In this document: positions 20,152-29,795 of the stretch, piece after piece
How the letters are laid out: every line of letters starts with the position of its first letter
Position numbering within the stretch: the first letter of the stretch is position 1
Assembly (NCBI RefSeq): GCF_003286915.1
Contig: NZ_QMFY01000023.1
Location: 1 to 64,000 of the forward strand
DNA length: 64,000 nucleotides
Reading direction: 5' to 3'
Origin: Pseudochryseolinea flava
GTDB lineage: Bacteria; Bacteroidota; Bacteroidia; Cytophagales; Cyclobacteriaceae
The notes under the pieces: generated by a model
What the model was told of the DNA's origin: nothing
Seen by the model: the letters and a program-made list of their open reading frames with translations, nothing else
Databases searched by the model: none
Made by a program: the position numbers and the translations under genes

Positions 20152-20186
20152 CGTTAACCGACAACTTATAACGGTTAACGTTTTTT
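20152..20186 (+). terminator. Rho-independent terminator after holA
   Basis: A perfect 9-bp stem (CGTTAACCG at 20152-20160, CGGTTAACG at 20172-20180) with an 11-nt loop is followed directly by six T. The remaining intergenic sequence to 20333 is AT-rich and shows only weak promoter-like elements (for example TAAAGTTTG near 20289-20297, one base longer than the usual -7 element). No RNA gene was recognised there. Confidence 0.85.
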
Positions 20187-20333
20187 AAACTGGCTGGCAA
20201 ATTTTTTTTAGAAGCAGAACCCAGGTACACCAGCGCCAACTCATAGGGAGGTTTTGACTTCAAGTATTTTTTGGTTTCTTATTTGCAATAAAGTTTGAAC
20301 AACGCGTTCTAAACAAAAATCGAATTCACGTAC

Positions 20334-23300
20334 ATGCAAAAAATCATTGCAGGGTTATTCTTCATTCTTATCGTCCAAGGCGTTTGTGCGCAGGATCAAC
20401 TGTCGCAAAACAAAGTCGAAAAGCTTTACCAGCTCGGTGTCGAGCTCGTGCAGCATGAAAATTATGGTGCGGCACGCCAGGTATTCACTGACTTTTTAGC
20501 GCAAGCATCGCCCATCGATTCGCGAAGAAGCGAGGCGGAATATTATGTCGCCTTCAGCGCCCTTAACCTCGGTCACAAAGATGGCGAAAAGCTCATTGAT
20601 CATTTCATTCAGCACAATCCATCAAGTCCAAAAGCGTCTACGGCATATTACGACCTGGCCACGTTCTTCTACAATGAGGGAAACTATGTAAAGGCCGGCA
20701 ACTATTACAAGAAAGTTAATTTTCCTGCGCTTACCAGTGATCAACAAAGTCAGGGGCATTTCAACTGGGGGTACAGCTTGTTTAGTCAGAAAAAGCTCGA
20801 CGAGGCATTGGAGCAATTCAACTTTGTAAAACGCCAGAGTACTGCTTACACGCCTGCATCGAACTACTACGCTGGCTATATTGAATACACGAAAGGTGCT
20901 TATGATGAAGCGTTGTTTGATTTGAAGAAAGCAGAGACAAGTCCATCGTACGCAACCGTCGTTCCTTATCTGATCGCCAATATCTACTATCGCCAGAAAC
21001 GATATGACACGCTCCTTGAGTACGCGGCCGTGTTGAAGAACAGAACAGACATCACCAACGCGAGTGATGTATCGATGTTGGTCGCCGAAGCATATTACTT
21101 TAAAGGTGACTACAAGAAAGCAGTAGACGCCTATCAGCAGTACTTCGATAAAAATGCAAAAGCTGAAACGGGGCTTTACTTTCGCGCGGGGTATGCAAAC
21201 TATTCGGCAGGAAATGTTGCGCGTGGTATTGAATATTTAGATAAAGCCGCTGCATCAAAGGATACAGTAAGCTACTATGCGTCCTATTATCTCGGTATTC
21301 TTCACCTTAAACAAGGCAATAAGCCATTGGCGCTAAACGCATTCGACTATGCGCGGAAGAATCCTAAAGATGCTAACTTTGCGCAAGAGAGTTCATTTCA
21401 TTTTGGAAAAGTTTCTTATGACGCGGGTAAGGCAGATCAGGCCATCGCAGAATTCGAACGATATTTGAAAACATATCCATCGACGGCGCATACGACAGAG
21501 GTAAAGGAATTGCTTGCGCAAGCGTACATCAACGGAAATAACTTCAACAAAGCAATCGAATACATCGAGGGGCTTTCATCACGAAACCAATACATCAATC
21601 AGGCGTATCAAAAAGCAACCTACTTAAAGGGCGCTGAGCAGTTCAATAAAGATGCGTATGCCGATGCCGTTGTATACTTTGGGAAATCATTGGAACAACC
21701 CATCGATCCTAACTATACTGCGCTAGCAAGCTATTGGAGAGGGGAGGCTTACTCTATCGGAAGAAAGTATGAAGAAGCGGTGGCCGATTACCAGCGCGTC
21801 GTAAGCTTGGGAGCGTCAGCCCCTGCGGATGTGCTGTTGCAAACGCGTTACGCACTCGGCTATGCTCACTACAACACAAAAGCATTTGATAAAGCCCTTT
21901 ATAATTTTAAAGAGTTTACTAACAAAGCTGACAAAAACCACCCGAATTATGTTGATGGTTTGATTCGTTTGGCAGACTGTTATTATGTAACAAAACAATA
22001 TGACCAGTCGCTTGTGACGTATACTAAAGCGAAGTCTCTGAAAACGTCTGATCAAGATTATCTGTTGCTACAATCCGGTATTGTGCAAGGTGTACAGCGT
22101 CGATATGCTGAGGCACGTACGAGTTTAAGTCAATTGATTCGCGAGTATCCGAAGTCTCCGTATCGTGAGGATGCGCTATATCAACGCGCACAGTTTGAGA
22201 TTGAGCAGGGCAATTATCAAGCTTCCGCAGATGGATTATCGCAGCTGATTCGGGAAGGCGATAACTCCCCGTACTTGGCTTCAGCATATATGAAACGTGG
22301 AACGGCGTATGGAAATTTGAAACAGTACGATAAAGCGATTAACGATTACGTTACGGTTATCCAGAAATTCCCTGCTGATCCGAAAGCAAAAGACGCACTC
22401 ACGCCACTTCAGGAGGCGCTTTCGGCAGTCGGTAGGTCAGATGAATTTGATAAGTACTTATCGGCTGTAGAAGTTTCTAATCCCAATGATTCGCAGTTGG
22501 AGTCTATCAAGTTTGAAGCGGCGAAAAATCAATACTTTGATCAACAATATCAAAAGGCGATTACCAGCTTAACGGCATTCACGACAACGTATCCTGCATC
22601 GGCAAGAGTTTCTGAAGCGAAATTCTACATCGCGGAGTCGCACTACAGACTCAATCAATTCGATCAGGCCCTCACCGTTTATATACCGCTCAGCCAAGAC
22701 GTCTCGTTCACATCAGGAAACAAGGTAGCTGCGCGTATCGCGGAGATTAAATTTAAGCAAGGAAAGTATGAAGCTGCTGTCCCTTACTATCATCACCTGG
22801 AGCGCCTAGCCAGCACGAAGAAAGATAAGTATAACGCTTGGTCTGGTCTGATGGAATCATTCTTCTTGCTCTCAAAATATGATTCAACCGACATATACGC
22901 GAGACTTATCCTCGAACAGGGAAACATCAATGCTGGCGCTCAAAATAAAGCGTCTTTATATCTTGGAAAATCAGCGATGTCACGCGGCGATTACGAAGTA
23001 GCCAAAGATGAATTCCTCAACACATTGAATGCCGCATCGGATGAATACGGCGCGGAAGCCAAATATCTTTTGGGATTAATCTTCTATAATCAAAAGCAAT
23101 ACAAGCAGTCTTATGAAACGTTGATCAGTTTGAATAATGATTTCTCCACTTATGAATTATGGGTTGGTAAGTCGTTCTTATTATTAGCGGAGAATTATGC
23201 AGCACAGAATGATATTTTTCAGGCGCGCGCAACACTTCAATCGTTGATCGATAGATTCCCATTACAGAACATTAAAGATGAAGCTTCTAAGCGACTGAAA

Positions 23301-23363
23301 GAAATAGACGCAGCTGAACTCGAAAAACAGAAGAAAGCAGAGGCCGATACATTGGATAATTAA
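20334..23363 (+). CDS. Large periplasmic TPR-repeat protein
   Basis: A 1009-residue protein with a signal peptide (cleavage near CAQ, about residue 20). Nearly the whole mature chain consists of tetratricopeptide repeats. Typical elements are ALYNFKEFTNKA, AEYYVAFSALNLGHKDG and repeated Y-A-A/Y-x-A motifs. It ends in a short charged tail. It is followed 19 bp later by a beta-barrel gene and then by SPOR and TonB genes. This arrangement suggests a periplasmic scaffold linked to an outer-membrane transport or assembly system. The role is inferred from context only. Confidence 0.8.
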   Translation: MQKIIAGLFFILIVQGVCAQDQLSQNKVEKLYQLGVELVQHENYGAARQVFTDFLAQASPIDSRRSEAEYYVAFSALNLGHKDGEKLIDHFIQHNPSSPKASTAYYDLATFFYNEGNYVKAGNYYKKVNFPALTSDQQSQGHFNWGYSLFSQKKLDEALEQFNFVKRQSTAYTPASNYYAGYIEYTKGAYDEALFDLKKAETSPSYATVVPYLIANIYYRQKRYDTLLEYAAVLKNRTDITNASDVSMLVAEAYYFKGDYKKAVDAYQQYFDKNAKAETGLYFRAGYANYSAGNVARGIEYLDKAAASKDTVSYYASYYLGILHLKQGNKPLALNAFDYARKNPKDANFAQESSFHFGKVSYDAGKADQAIAEFERYLKTYPSTAHTTEVKELLAQAYINGNNFNKAIEYIEGLSSRNQYINQAYQKATYLKGAEQFNKDAYADAVVYFGKSLEQPIDPNYTALASYWRGEAYSIGRKYEEAVADYQRVVSLGASAPADVLLQTRYALGYAHYNTKAFDKALYNFKEFTNKADKNHPNYVDGLIRLADCYYVTKQYDQSLVTYTKAKSLKTSDQDYLLLQSGIVQGVQRRYAEARTSLSQLIREYPKSPYREDALYQRAQFEIEQGNYQASADGLSQLIREGDNSPYLASAYMKRGTAYGNLKQYDKAINDYVTVIQKFPADPKAKDALTPLQEALSAVGRSDEFDKYLSAVEVSNPNDSQLESIKFEAAKNQYFDQQYQKAITSLTAFTTTYPASARVSEAKFYIAESHYRLNQFDQALTVYIPLSQDVSFTSGNKVAARIAEIKFKQGKYEAAVPYYHHLERLASTKKDKYNAWSGLMESFFLLSKYDSTDIYARLILEQGNINAGAQNKASLYLGKSAMSRGDYEVAKDEFLNTLNAASDEYGAEAKYLLGLIFYNQKQYKQSYETLISLNNDFSTYELWVGKSFLLLAENYAAQNDIFQARATLQSLIDRFPLQNIKDEASKRLKEIDAAELEKQKKAEADTLDN

Positions 23364-23382
23364 TCGTTAAGCATTTTTTACG

Positions 23383-25065
23383 ATGAACAATATTTTGAAA
23401 GAATACACGAAGAAGATGATGCGCTATTGTCAGACAGGTTTCGCAATCATTTTTGTGTTTGTAACAGTATCCTCGTTTGCGCAAGGGCAACCGAATAATT
23501 GGGAAGAAATTCCGGATGTTAAAGTTGACGTGATCATCGATCGCAAGAATGATCTGCCGCCGGCAAATCGAAATTTCGACAAGATTCCGCCGCGTCCATC
23601 GGAACCCATAAAACCACCGATGACCTATTCTTTTCAATCGTTGAATTTTAATGCGCCGATGTTGAACGCGCAGATACGTCCATTGAAATTGAAGCAACAG
23701 TCTTCATCTGATATCTACGGTAATTTTCTGAAGATAGGATATGGTAACTATGCATCGCCGCTGCTTGAGGCTTATCTTAACTCTCGAAAGGATAAGAATA
23801 AATTGTTGGGCGCGCATTTTTATCACCATAGCTCAGGTAAAGGTCCGGTTGATGGTAAGAACTCGGGAACGGGAACGACAGGAATCGAGCTTTCGGGAAG
23901 GTCTGTAGGAGAGGATCTCTCATTGGGCGGTAAAGTTGGTTTTGAAAATCGCACGACGCATTTCTACGGATATCCGAAAGAAGTTCAGTTGGACAAGGAT
24001 ACGCTAAAACAATCTTTCAATTTGTTTAAGTTAGCCGGTGAGCTGAGTAACTCTCGTAATTCAAATTTTGGATATAAGCTGGGCGCGGGTTTCAGTTATC
24101 TTGCTGATAAGTACAGTGCCAAGGAAACGGAAATCGATTTGAGCTTAAGTTCGTCTTATAAACTCAGTGATATTTCCAGAATCAGTTTAGATGTGAACTT
24201 CGCCGGCCTTAGCCGTAAGGATTCGGAGATTGACGCAAAACCGAGAAGTTTATTCAGTTTGGCGCCATCATTTGTTTTTCTCCCCATTGACGACCTTACC
24301 CTGAGTGCGGGGTTTATTCTCGCGTTCGAAAGTGATACCCTTGTTTCGAAAGACGTACACTTCTATCCGAACTTTAGCGCATCGTATCCGCTTAGCCCTT
24401 CCGTTGATGTTATTGCGCACCTTAGTGGTGGCATCGAGAAAGTTTCGTTGCAAACTTTGTCATACGAAAACATGTGGCTTCAGAAGAACGTCGACATCTT
24501 CCATACCAACAAGACCTTTGATTTTGGATTTGGTATAAACGCGCGATTAGGAAATAAGGTCGCTGCGCATGCTGGCGTGTCCCTGAACACGTTGAAGGAT
24601 TGGTACTTCTTCGTAAATGATCCGACAGATCAATCAAAGTTCAACGTGGCCCGTGATGATGCACGCCGTAGCAATCTGTATGTAGCATTGAGCTACGCTC
24701 AGTCAGAGACGGCGAAGTTTATGGTACGCGGAGATTTTTATGGATATAACGTCGATAAGTTAGCGGTAGCGTGGCATCGCCCAACGTACAAGTTTACCGC
24801 GAATGGTTCTTTGAATGTATATGATAAGATTGTTTTAGCAGCAGATTTGATTGCGCAAGGTGGAATGAAAGTGATTGGTCCTGATGATAAAGCGACGACA
24901 TTGAAGGCGGCTTTTGATTTGAATTTTAAAGCGTCGTATTTATTCTCAGAAAGTCTTACGGCATTCATCCAGTTGAACAACATTACAGGATCAAAGTATC
25001 CACTCTTCCAACATTATCCGGTAAAAGGTTTCCAAGCAACGGCTGGGATAACCTGGAGCTTTTAG
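23383..25065 (+). CDS. Outer-membrane beta-barrel protein (TonB-receptor-like)
   Basis: A 560-residue protein with a signal peptide ending near SSFAQG. Other in-frame ATG codons at residues 12 and 13 could be the true start. After a short Pro-rich linker (KIPPRPSEPIKPP) the chain has the regular alternating pattern of an outer-membrane barrel and ends in an aromatic C-terminus, GITWSF. It resembles the barrel part of TonB-dependent receptors, but no plug domain or TonB box is obvious, and it is shorter than usual receptors (700 or more residues). It shares a tight gap with the upstream TPR gene. Confidence 0.7.
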   Translation: MNNILKEYTKKMMRYCQTGFAIIFVFVTVSSFAQGQPNNWEEIPDVKVDVIIDRKNDLPPANRNFDKIPPRPSEPIKPPMTYSFQSLNFNAPMLNAQIRPLKLKQQSSSDIYGNFLKIGYGNYASPLLEAYLNSRKDKNKLLGAHFYHHSSGKGPVDGKNSGTGTTGIELSGRSVGEDLSLGGKVGFENRTTHFYGYPKEVQLDKDTLKQSFNLFKLAGELSNSRNSNFGYKLGAGFSYLADKYSAKETEIDLSLSSSYKLSDISRISLDVNFAGLSRKDSEIDAKPRSLFSLAPSFVFLPIDDLTLSAGFILAFESDTLVSKDVHFYPNFSASYPLSPSVDVIAHLSGGIEKVSLQTLSYENMWLQKNVDIFHTNKTFDFGFGINARLGNKVAAHAGVSLNTLKDWYFFVNDPTDQSKFNVARDDARRSNLYVALSYAQSETAKFMVRGDFYGYNVDKLAVAWHRPTYKFTANGSLNVYDKIVLAADLIAQGGMKVIGPDDKATTLKAAFDLNFKASYLFSESLTAFIQLNNITGSKYPLFQHYPVKGFQATAGITWSF

Positions 25066-25112
25066 GATGATGACAACAAACGGTGTTGACAGTAGTGAAC
25101 AGCTGCAGAACG

Positions 25113-25143
25113 TTTGTATCCCTGGAATTTTAGGTTAATTTTG
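25113..25143 (+). promoter_or_regulatory. Bacteroidota-type promoter for the SPOR/TonB genes
   Basis: TTTG at 25113-25116 and TAATTTTG at 25136-25143 are separated by exactly 19 nt, which matches the consensus TTTG-N19-TAnnTTTG. The expected transcription start is near 25150, about 30 nt upstream of the SPOR gene. Confidence 0.75.
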
Positions 25144-25180
25144 TGTAAATACCTGTTCCTTAAACATTAACGATCCGAAC

Positions 25181-25966
25181 ATGGCAAGAAGAAAAAAGCT
25201 AAGCGAAGAAGAGTCTCAGGCAAACAACAATATCAATAACGAGTCTGACGACACCTTCGGTCTTCCAGAAATTGAGTATGAACCCATCAATCGGGAAGAG
25301 AAAATTGTAGTGGAAGAAACGACGACGACAACACACGAATATACTGACGCCAATACAAGTAACGAACCTGAAACGCCTGTTGAACAAGAGACTGTTCAAG
25401 AAACTACGTTCGACGACAACGCTTACACGCCATCGTTCAAGGAAATTGATCAGGAGGAAGAACGATCTTCGGCACTTCCAATCATTTTGGTTATCGTAGG
25501 AATTTTAGCGTTGGCAGGAGCCGGGTATTGGTACTTCGGGATCTATAAACCTGAGCAGAAGAGACTCGAATTAGCACGTCAGGCGGAAGAAGATAAAATT
25601 GCAGCCGAAGCAAAACGACGTAAAGACGCAGAGGAAGCAGAACGCTTAAGACTTGAACGTGAGAAATTCGTTGCCGATTCGATCGCAAATGCGAAACCGA
25701 GTGTCGGTGAAATCGAATCGTTGACAGAGCGTACGGGTAAGTACTATGTGGTTGTATCCAGTGCCATCGACGACGATTTGATTATGGACTATGCAAAAGA
25801 ACTTAGCAAGAAAGGTGTGAGTACGAAAATTATTCCGCCGTTCCGTAAAACTAAATTCAGCAGGCTCGCCGTTGATGTGAAAGATAGTTACGATGAAGCA
25901 CAAGCTACCGCCGATGGTTTGAAAGGTGGCGATTATGGCGATAAAGTTTGGGTAGTAAAATACTAA
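25181..25966 (+). CDS. SPOR-domain membrane protein
   Basis: A 261-residue bitopic protein. The N-terminal 95 residues are acidic and of low complexity, followed by one membrane span (about 99-121). A charged coiled coil (about 124-165) leads to a C-terminal SPOR domain (about 184-261, TGKYYVVVSSAIDDDL to DKVWVVKY). SPOR domains bind peptidoglycan lacking stem peptides and are common at division sites. The long acidic cytosolic part is atypical for the E. coli members. It is followed 12 bp later by TonB and has its own promoter. Confidence 0.85.
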   Translation: MARRKKLSEEESQANNNINNESDDTFGLPEIEYEPINREEKIVVEETTTTTHEYTDANTSNEPETPVEQETVQETTFDDNAYTPSFKEIDQEEERSSALPIILVIVGILALAGAGYWYFGIYKPEQKRLELARQAEEDKIAAEAKRRKDAEEAERLRLEREKFVADSIANAKPSVGEIESLTERTGKYYVVVSSAIDDDLIMDYAKELSKKGVSTKIIPPFRKTKFSRLAVDVKDSYDEAQATADGLKGGDYGDKVWVVKY

Positions 25967-25978
25967 CGGATATACAGC

Positions 25979-26914
25979 ATGACAGCACAACAAGAACTTC
26001 AGAATAAACGCATTGCCCTCGCATCGACGGTAGGCATTTTTGCAGTTCTTTTTGTGCTGATGTTTTTTATTATCATCTGGAGTCCAGGAAATCCACCGGC
26101 GTTTGGCGGCAGCGGCGTAGAGGTGGCATTCGGAACAACGGATGTCGGGTATGGCGATTTTGATCCTGCTGTCGCTGGCGACAATTCAACGCAAGAACAA
26201 GCGCCTGCGAAAAATGAAGAACAGCCAGAGCCAGTGCCACAGCAACAAGCTTCCGCTCAACAGACACCCGAAGAAAGCGATGAAGCGCTTGAGGATGTGA
26301 AGTCGGAAGAAGAAAGTCCGATAGCAGCAACACCACCGAAGAAAGAAAAAGAAGTGGTGAAAGAACCTGCGAAAGTAAAAGAGACGCCGAAAAAAGTTGA
26401 GCCACAGCCGAAGAAAGAAGAACCGAAAACAAATCCGGCTACGGTTTATAACCCCAATGGGAAAAGCACTTCGTCAACCGATGCGAAAGCAACAGGTGAT
26501 GGTAAAAAAGGTGAGGCTGGTAATCAGGGTGATCAACCGGGCACTAAAGGTGACATGGGGAATCCAAAAGGAAAGTTGGATGATACGGGTATTTATAAAG
26601 GAAACCCTGGCCAGGGTGGTGATGGTCCTGGCGGCGCTGGTGGGGTAGGACTTGAAATGACAGGCTGGACCTGGGAGGTAAAGCCGAAGGTTCCTGAGTT
26701 GACAGAGCAAAACGGAGGTTTCGTTATTTTCGAGATCACTGTTGATGACCAGGGAGAAATAATCAACACAAAGGTCATAGAAAATAATCTTTCGACAGCG
26801 GCGATGAAGCAATGCGAAGCGAAAATTAGAGATGTTTCTTTTAGGCATACGGGTAATGGCGCTGCGCCTCCACAGTCAAAGGGAAGAATTCGTTTCAACG
26901 TAATCGCGCGCTAG
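25979..26914 (+). CDS. TonB-family energy transducer
   Basis: A 311-residue protein with a short cytosolic N-terminus, one membrane span (about 12-34), a long Pro/Glu/Lys- and Gly-rich periplasmic linker (about 60-215) and a C-terminal domain (about 225-311) with the strand pattern GGFVIFEITVDDQGEI and FRHTGNGAAPP. This is the usual architecture of Bacteroidota TonB proteins, which deliver proton-motive force from ExbB/ExbD to outer-membrane receptors. No exbB or exbD gene is adjacent, although TonB genes are often next to them. The neighbouring barrel could be its client, but this is not shown. Confidence 0.8.
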   Translation: MTAQQELQNKRIALASTVGIFAVLFVLMFFIIIWSPGNPPAFGGSGVEVAFGTTDVGYGDFDPAVAGDNSTQEQAPAKNEEQPEPVPQQQASAQQTPEESDEALEDVKSEEESPIAATPPKKEKEVVKEPAKVKETPKKVEPQPKKEEPKTNPATVYNPNGKSTSSTDAKATGDGKKGEAGNQGDQPGTKGDMGNPKGKLDDTGIYKGNPGQGGDGPGGAGGVGLEMTGWTWEVKPKVPELTEQNGGFVIFEITVDDQGEIINTKVIENNLSTAAMKQCEAKIRDVSFRHTGNGAAPPQSKGRIRFNVIAR

Positions 26915-26917
26915 CTT

Positions 26918-27124
26918 ATGCAACAACGTTATGTAGAATTCATCCATGACGTTCTCATTACATTACACGCTAACATTCGGGAAATTAAGGAGCGCCGGAA
27001 TTTCGCAACACCCGAGGAACTCACCTACATCGAAGCAAAGTTGTTAGCCTATAACGAAATGCTTTCCATATTGCAATCAAGTGCAGATGAATTCGGCATC
27101 GATCGAAAGGAAATTGGATTGTAG
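26918..27124 (+). CDS. Small hypothetical helical protein
   Basis: A 68-residue soluble protein, predicted all-helical (MQQRYVEFIHDVL through IDRKEIGL), starting 3 bp after the tonB stop and therefore very likely expressed in that operon. It has no signal peptide or known motif that I recognise. The codon use and tight spacing argue for a real gene. Its length and heptad-like pattern suggest a small oligomerising or adapter protein; this is speculation. Confidence 0.65.
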   Translation: MQQRYVEFIHDVLITLHANIREIKERRNFATPEELTYIEAKLLAYNEMLSILQSSADEFGIDRKEIGL

Positions 27125-27165
27125 GATGCTGCGGTAGCATCTTACCAACGACGTTGCTTTTTTCT

Positions 27166-27173
27166 TAGATTTG
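27166..27173 (+). promoter_or_regulatory. Candidate -7 element for folC
   Basis: TAGATTTG matches TAnnTTTG and lies 20 bp before the folC start. No good TTG partner exists at the usual distance. A small hairpin (GATGCT/AGCATC at 27125-27141) sits between the upstream stop and this element. Confidence 0.45.
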
Positions 27174-27192
27174 TGCCCGTAAAAATTCAATC

Positions 27193-28488
27193 ATGTTCCT
27201 CACGTACGTCGAGGCGATCGATTTCCTCTATCACAACTTGCCAATGTTTCAACGCATTGGTGCAGCCGCATTAAAGAACGACCTGTCGAACACGATTCGT
27301 TTATGCGATGCACTAGGGAATCCACAGCATAAGGTTAAGACGATTCACGTCGCAGGAACAAACGGCAAGGGAAGTACATCGCACATGTTGGCTTCGATTC
27401 TGCAATCTGCCGGCTATAAAACTGGATTGTATACATCACCACATTTAAAAGAATTTACCGAACGTATTCGTGTAGACGGTCAGATGATCTCGAAGGATTT
27501 CGTGCTCGATTTTGTGAATCGCATTAGACCAGCTATTGACGAAGTTCAACCATCATTTTTTGAAATCACCGTCGCGATGGCTTTTGATTATTTCGTTGCG
27601 CAGCAAGTTGATATTGCTGTGATCGAAGTTGGCCTGGGGGGAAGGTTGGATTCAACAAACGTGATCATGCCTGAAATTTCTGTCATTACCAACATCGGCT
27701 GGGATCACAAGGATATTCTTGGCGATACACTTGAAAAGATTGCCTCGGAAAAAGCAGGTATCATCAAGCCCGGCATACCGGTGGTGGTTAGTGAACGACA
27801 AAAGGAACTTCAGGAGATCTTTATCGAAAAGGCATCAGCGGTGAAAGCACCGATTTTATTTGCGAGCGACCGGTATGCGATTTCGCTTCACCAGTCAGGG
27901 GCGCAAGTATGGATGAAGGTGTTCCGCGAAGCGTCCGTGCTCTTTGATCATTTAGTGTTGCCATTGCAGGGTTACTATCAGCAGAAAAATCTTGCAGGGG
28001 TGCTAAATGCCGTTGACATTTTAAACGAGCGTGGTTGGCATATCGCTGATGGGCAACTGCTCGATGGGTTGAAGAAGGTTATTACACAAACTGGCTTGAA
28101 GGGGAGATGGCAAACGCTTTCGGAGCAGCCTTTAATCGTGTGTGACACCGGGCACAATCTAAATGGAATAGAAGAGGTTGTTCGTCAGATTAGCAGACAA
28201 TCGTATGATAAGTTACATGTGGTATTGGGGATGGTAAAAGATAAAGACATCACTGATGTGCTGAGGCTTTTACCGAAGGATGCCAAATACTACTTTTGTC
28301 AGGCTAATATTCCGCGGGCAATGGATGCTAGGTTACTTTCGGAAAAGGCAGCGGATGCAGGGCTCCATGGCGTAGTGGTGGAAGAGGTGAACGCTGCAAT
28401 TCGTGAAGCCCAACGGCATGCGACAGCAACCGACATGATCTTTATTGGAGGAAGTACATTTGTCGTTGCTGAAATAGAAGGACTGTAG
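27193..28488 (+). CDS. folC: Bifunctional folylpolyglutamate synthase / dihydrofolate synthase
   Basis: A 431-residue Mur-ligase-type enzyme of the usual size. It adds glutamate to dihydropteroate and to folates in the cytosol. The ATP loop is GTNGKGSTS (55-63); the following SAM-free motif GLYTSPHLKEFTERI and the catalytic segment IEVGLGGRLDSTN are diagnostic. The C-terminal Mur-ligase domain contains CDTGHNLNG. No tight operon partner precedes it, but trmB begins 16 bp after its stop. Confidence 0.95.
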   Translation: MFLTYVEAIDFLYHNLPMFQRIGAAALKNDLSNTIRLCDALGNPQHKVKTIHVAGTNGKGSTSHMLASILQSAGYKTGLYTSPHLKEFTERIRVDGQMISKDFVLDFVNRIRPAIDEVQPSFFEITVAMAFDYFVAQQVDIAVIEVGLGGRLDSTNVIMPEISVITNIGWDHKDILGDTLEKIASEKAGIIKPGIPVVVSERQKELQEIFIEKASAVKAPILFASDRYAISLHQSGAQVWMKVFREASVLFDHLVLPLQGYYQQKNLAGVLNAVDILNERGWHIADGQLLDGLKKVITQTGLKGRWQTLSEQPLIVCDTGHNLNGIEEVVRQISRQSYDKLHVVLGMVKDKDITDVLRLLPKDAKYYFCQANIPRAMDARLLSEKAADAGLHGVVVEEVNAAIREAQRHATATDMIFIGGSTFVVAEIEGL

Positions 28489-28504
28489 ATAGAAATTATA
28501 GATT

Positions 28505-29161
28505 GTGAAAAGGAAACTGGAACGCTTCAAGGTCATTGAAGAAAGGACTAACGTCATTGAACCCACCAAAACGCTGTACAAGCAGATTAAAGGAAATTGG
28601 CGTCGTGATTTTTTTAAGAACGACAACCCGATAACAGTAGAACTTGCGTGCGGACGTGGTGAGTATACAACGGGGTTAGCACGTCTGTTTCCCAATCGGA
28701 ATTTTATCGGCGTCGATATCAAAGGGGAACGTATCTGGCGCGGGAGCACGACCGCTGTCGAAGAAAATCTTTCTAATGTCGGATTCCTGCGTACACAAAT
28801 TTTATTAATTGAGAATTTTTTCGAACCCGGCGAGATTAACGAAGTGTGGCTCACTTTTCCCGACCCACGTCCCACCAAGCGCGATATCAAGCGCAGACTG
28901 ACAAGTCCGAGATTTTTAGCGATGTACCGGTCACTTGCTGGTACAGGCGCCTACATTCGTTTGAAGACAGATAATACGATCCTTTACGAATACACCGTTG
29001 AAGCTTTGCAAGAACGCAACGACATCGAAGATTTTAAATTCACACCGGAGGTTTATCAATCCGACCTGCGTGGTGAAGTCTTTGATATCAAAACCCGTTA
29101 TGAAGAACATTTTGCTGCGAAAGGAGAGACCATCAAGTATTTGCGCTTCAAATTTAAATGA
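28505..29161 (+). CDS. trmB: tRNA (guanine-N7-)-methyltransferase
   Basis: A 218-residue class I methyltransferase that makes m7G46 in tRNA. It starts with GTG at 28505. The SAM-binding motif ELACGRGEY is at 46-54, and the family-specific FPDPRP motif is at 118-123. The C-terminal YEEHFAAKGE segment matches the family. Its stop overlaps the next gene's start in the form ATGA, so the two are translationally coupled. Confidence 0.93.
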   Translation: MKRKLERFKVIEERTNVIEPTKTLYKQIKGNWRRDFFKNDNPITVELACGRGEYTTGLARLFPNRNFIGVDIKGERIWRGSTTAVEENLSNVGFLRTQILLIENFFEPGEINEVWLTFPDPRPTKRDIKRRLTSPRFLAMYRSLAGTGAYIRLKTDNTILYEYTVEALQERNDIEDFKFTPEVYQSDLRGEVFDIKTRYEEHFAAKGETIKYLRFKFK

Positions 29162-29673
29162 CGGATATGGCCTACGAGAACTACGAAATTGAAGAGAAAT
29201 TTCAGGCAGCAGACAAGTTGATTAATGAAGGGAAGATTGCCGAGGCGGCGACCATGCTGGAAGAGATTCTGGCAGATGTACCCGATTTTGGAAAGGCGCA
29301 CAATCACATGGGCTGGCTCTATGAAACGAAGTTCAAGAACTTTAAGCAAGCTGAGGAATTCTATCGCCTAGCGTTAAAATTTGCACCAGAATATCCGGCC
29401 GCGTATTACAACTACGCATACCTTCTGTCAACGCTTCGGCGCTTCGATGATCTCGAGAATTTATTGAACACGGCCTTAAAGTTGCCCGGGATAAGTTTTG
29501 CAACGATCTACAATGAATTCGGTTTGATGCGCGAAATCCAAGGTAGGTATGACGACGCTGTGCATTATTTCCGCCTCTACATACAAAATTCATTCGACTC
29601 GAAGACAATCGAAACCGCTGCAGAGTCTATCCGCCGCTGCAATCGAAAGAGAGAACTCCTCGATAATCGTTAA
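29158..29673 (+). CDS. Cytosolic TPR-repeat protein
   Basis: A 171-residue protein composed of about three to four tetratricopeptide repeats, for example AHNHMGWLYETKFKNFKQAEEFYRLAL. It has no signal peptide, so it is probably cytosolic. It overlaps trmB by 4 bp. I cannot name a partner; the coupling to trmB may only reflect a shared operon. Confidence 0.8.
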   Translation: MTDMAYENYEIEEKFQAADKLINEGKIAEAATMLEEILADVPDFGKAHNHMGWLYETKFKNFKQAEEFYRLALKFAPEYPAAYYNYAYLLSTLRRFDDLENLLNTALKLPGISFATIYNEFGLMREIQGRYDDAVHYFRLYIQNSFDSKTIETAAESIRRCNRKRELLDNR

Positions 29674-29795
29674 CATTTGGGTAATACTTCGTTTTGCGTT
29701 CTTTCGTATATTCGAGGACGTGAAAACGTGCATTCATAAACCATCACCTAGCCAGCGCAAAACACTTCGCAAAAGGTCCACATCAACACGTCTCC

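Noticed and set aside
20187-20333. Possible non-coding RNA after the holA terminator
   Set aside because: AT-rich sequence with no stable GC stem and no recognisable tRNA or riboswitch features.
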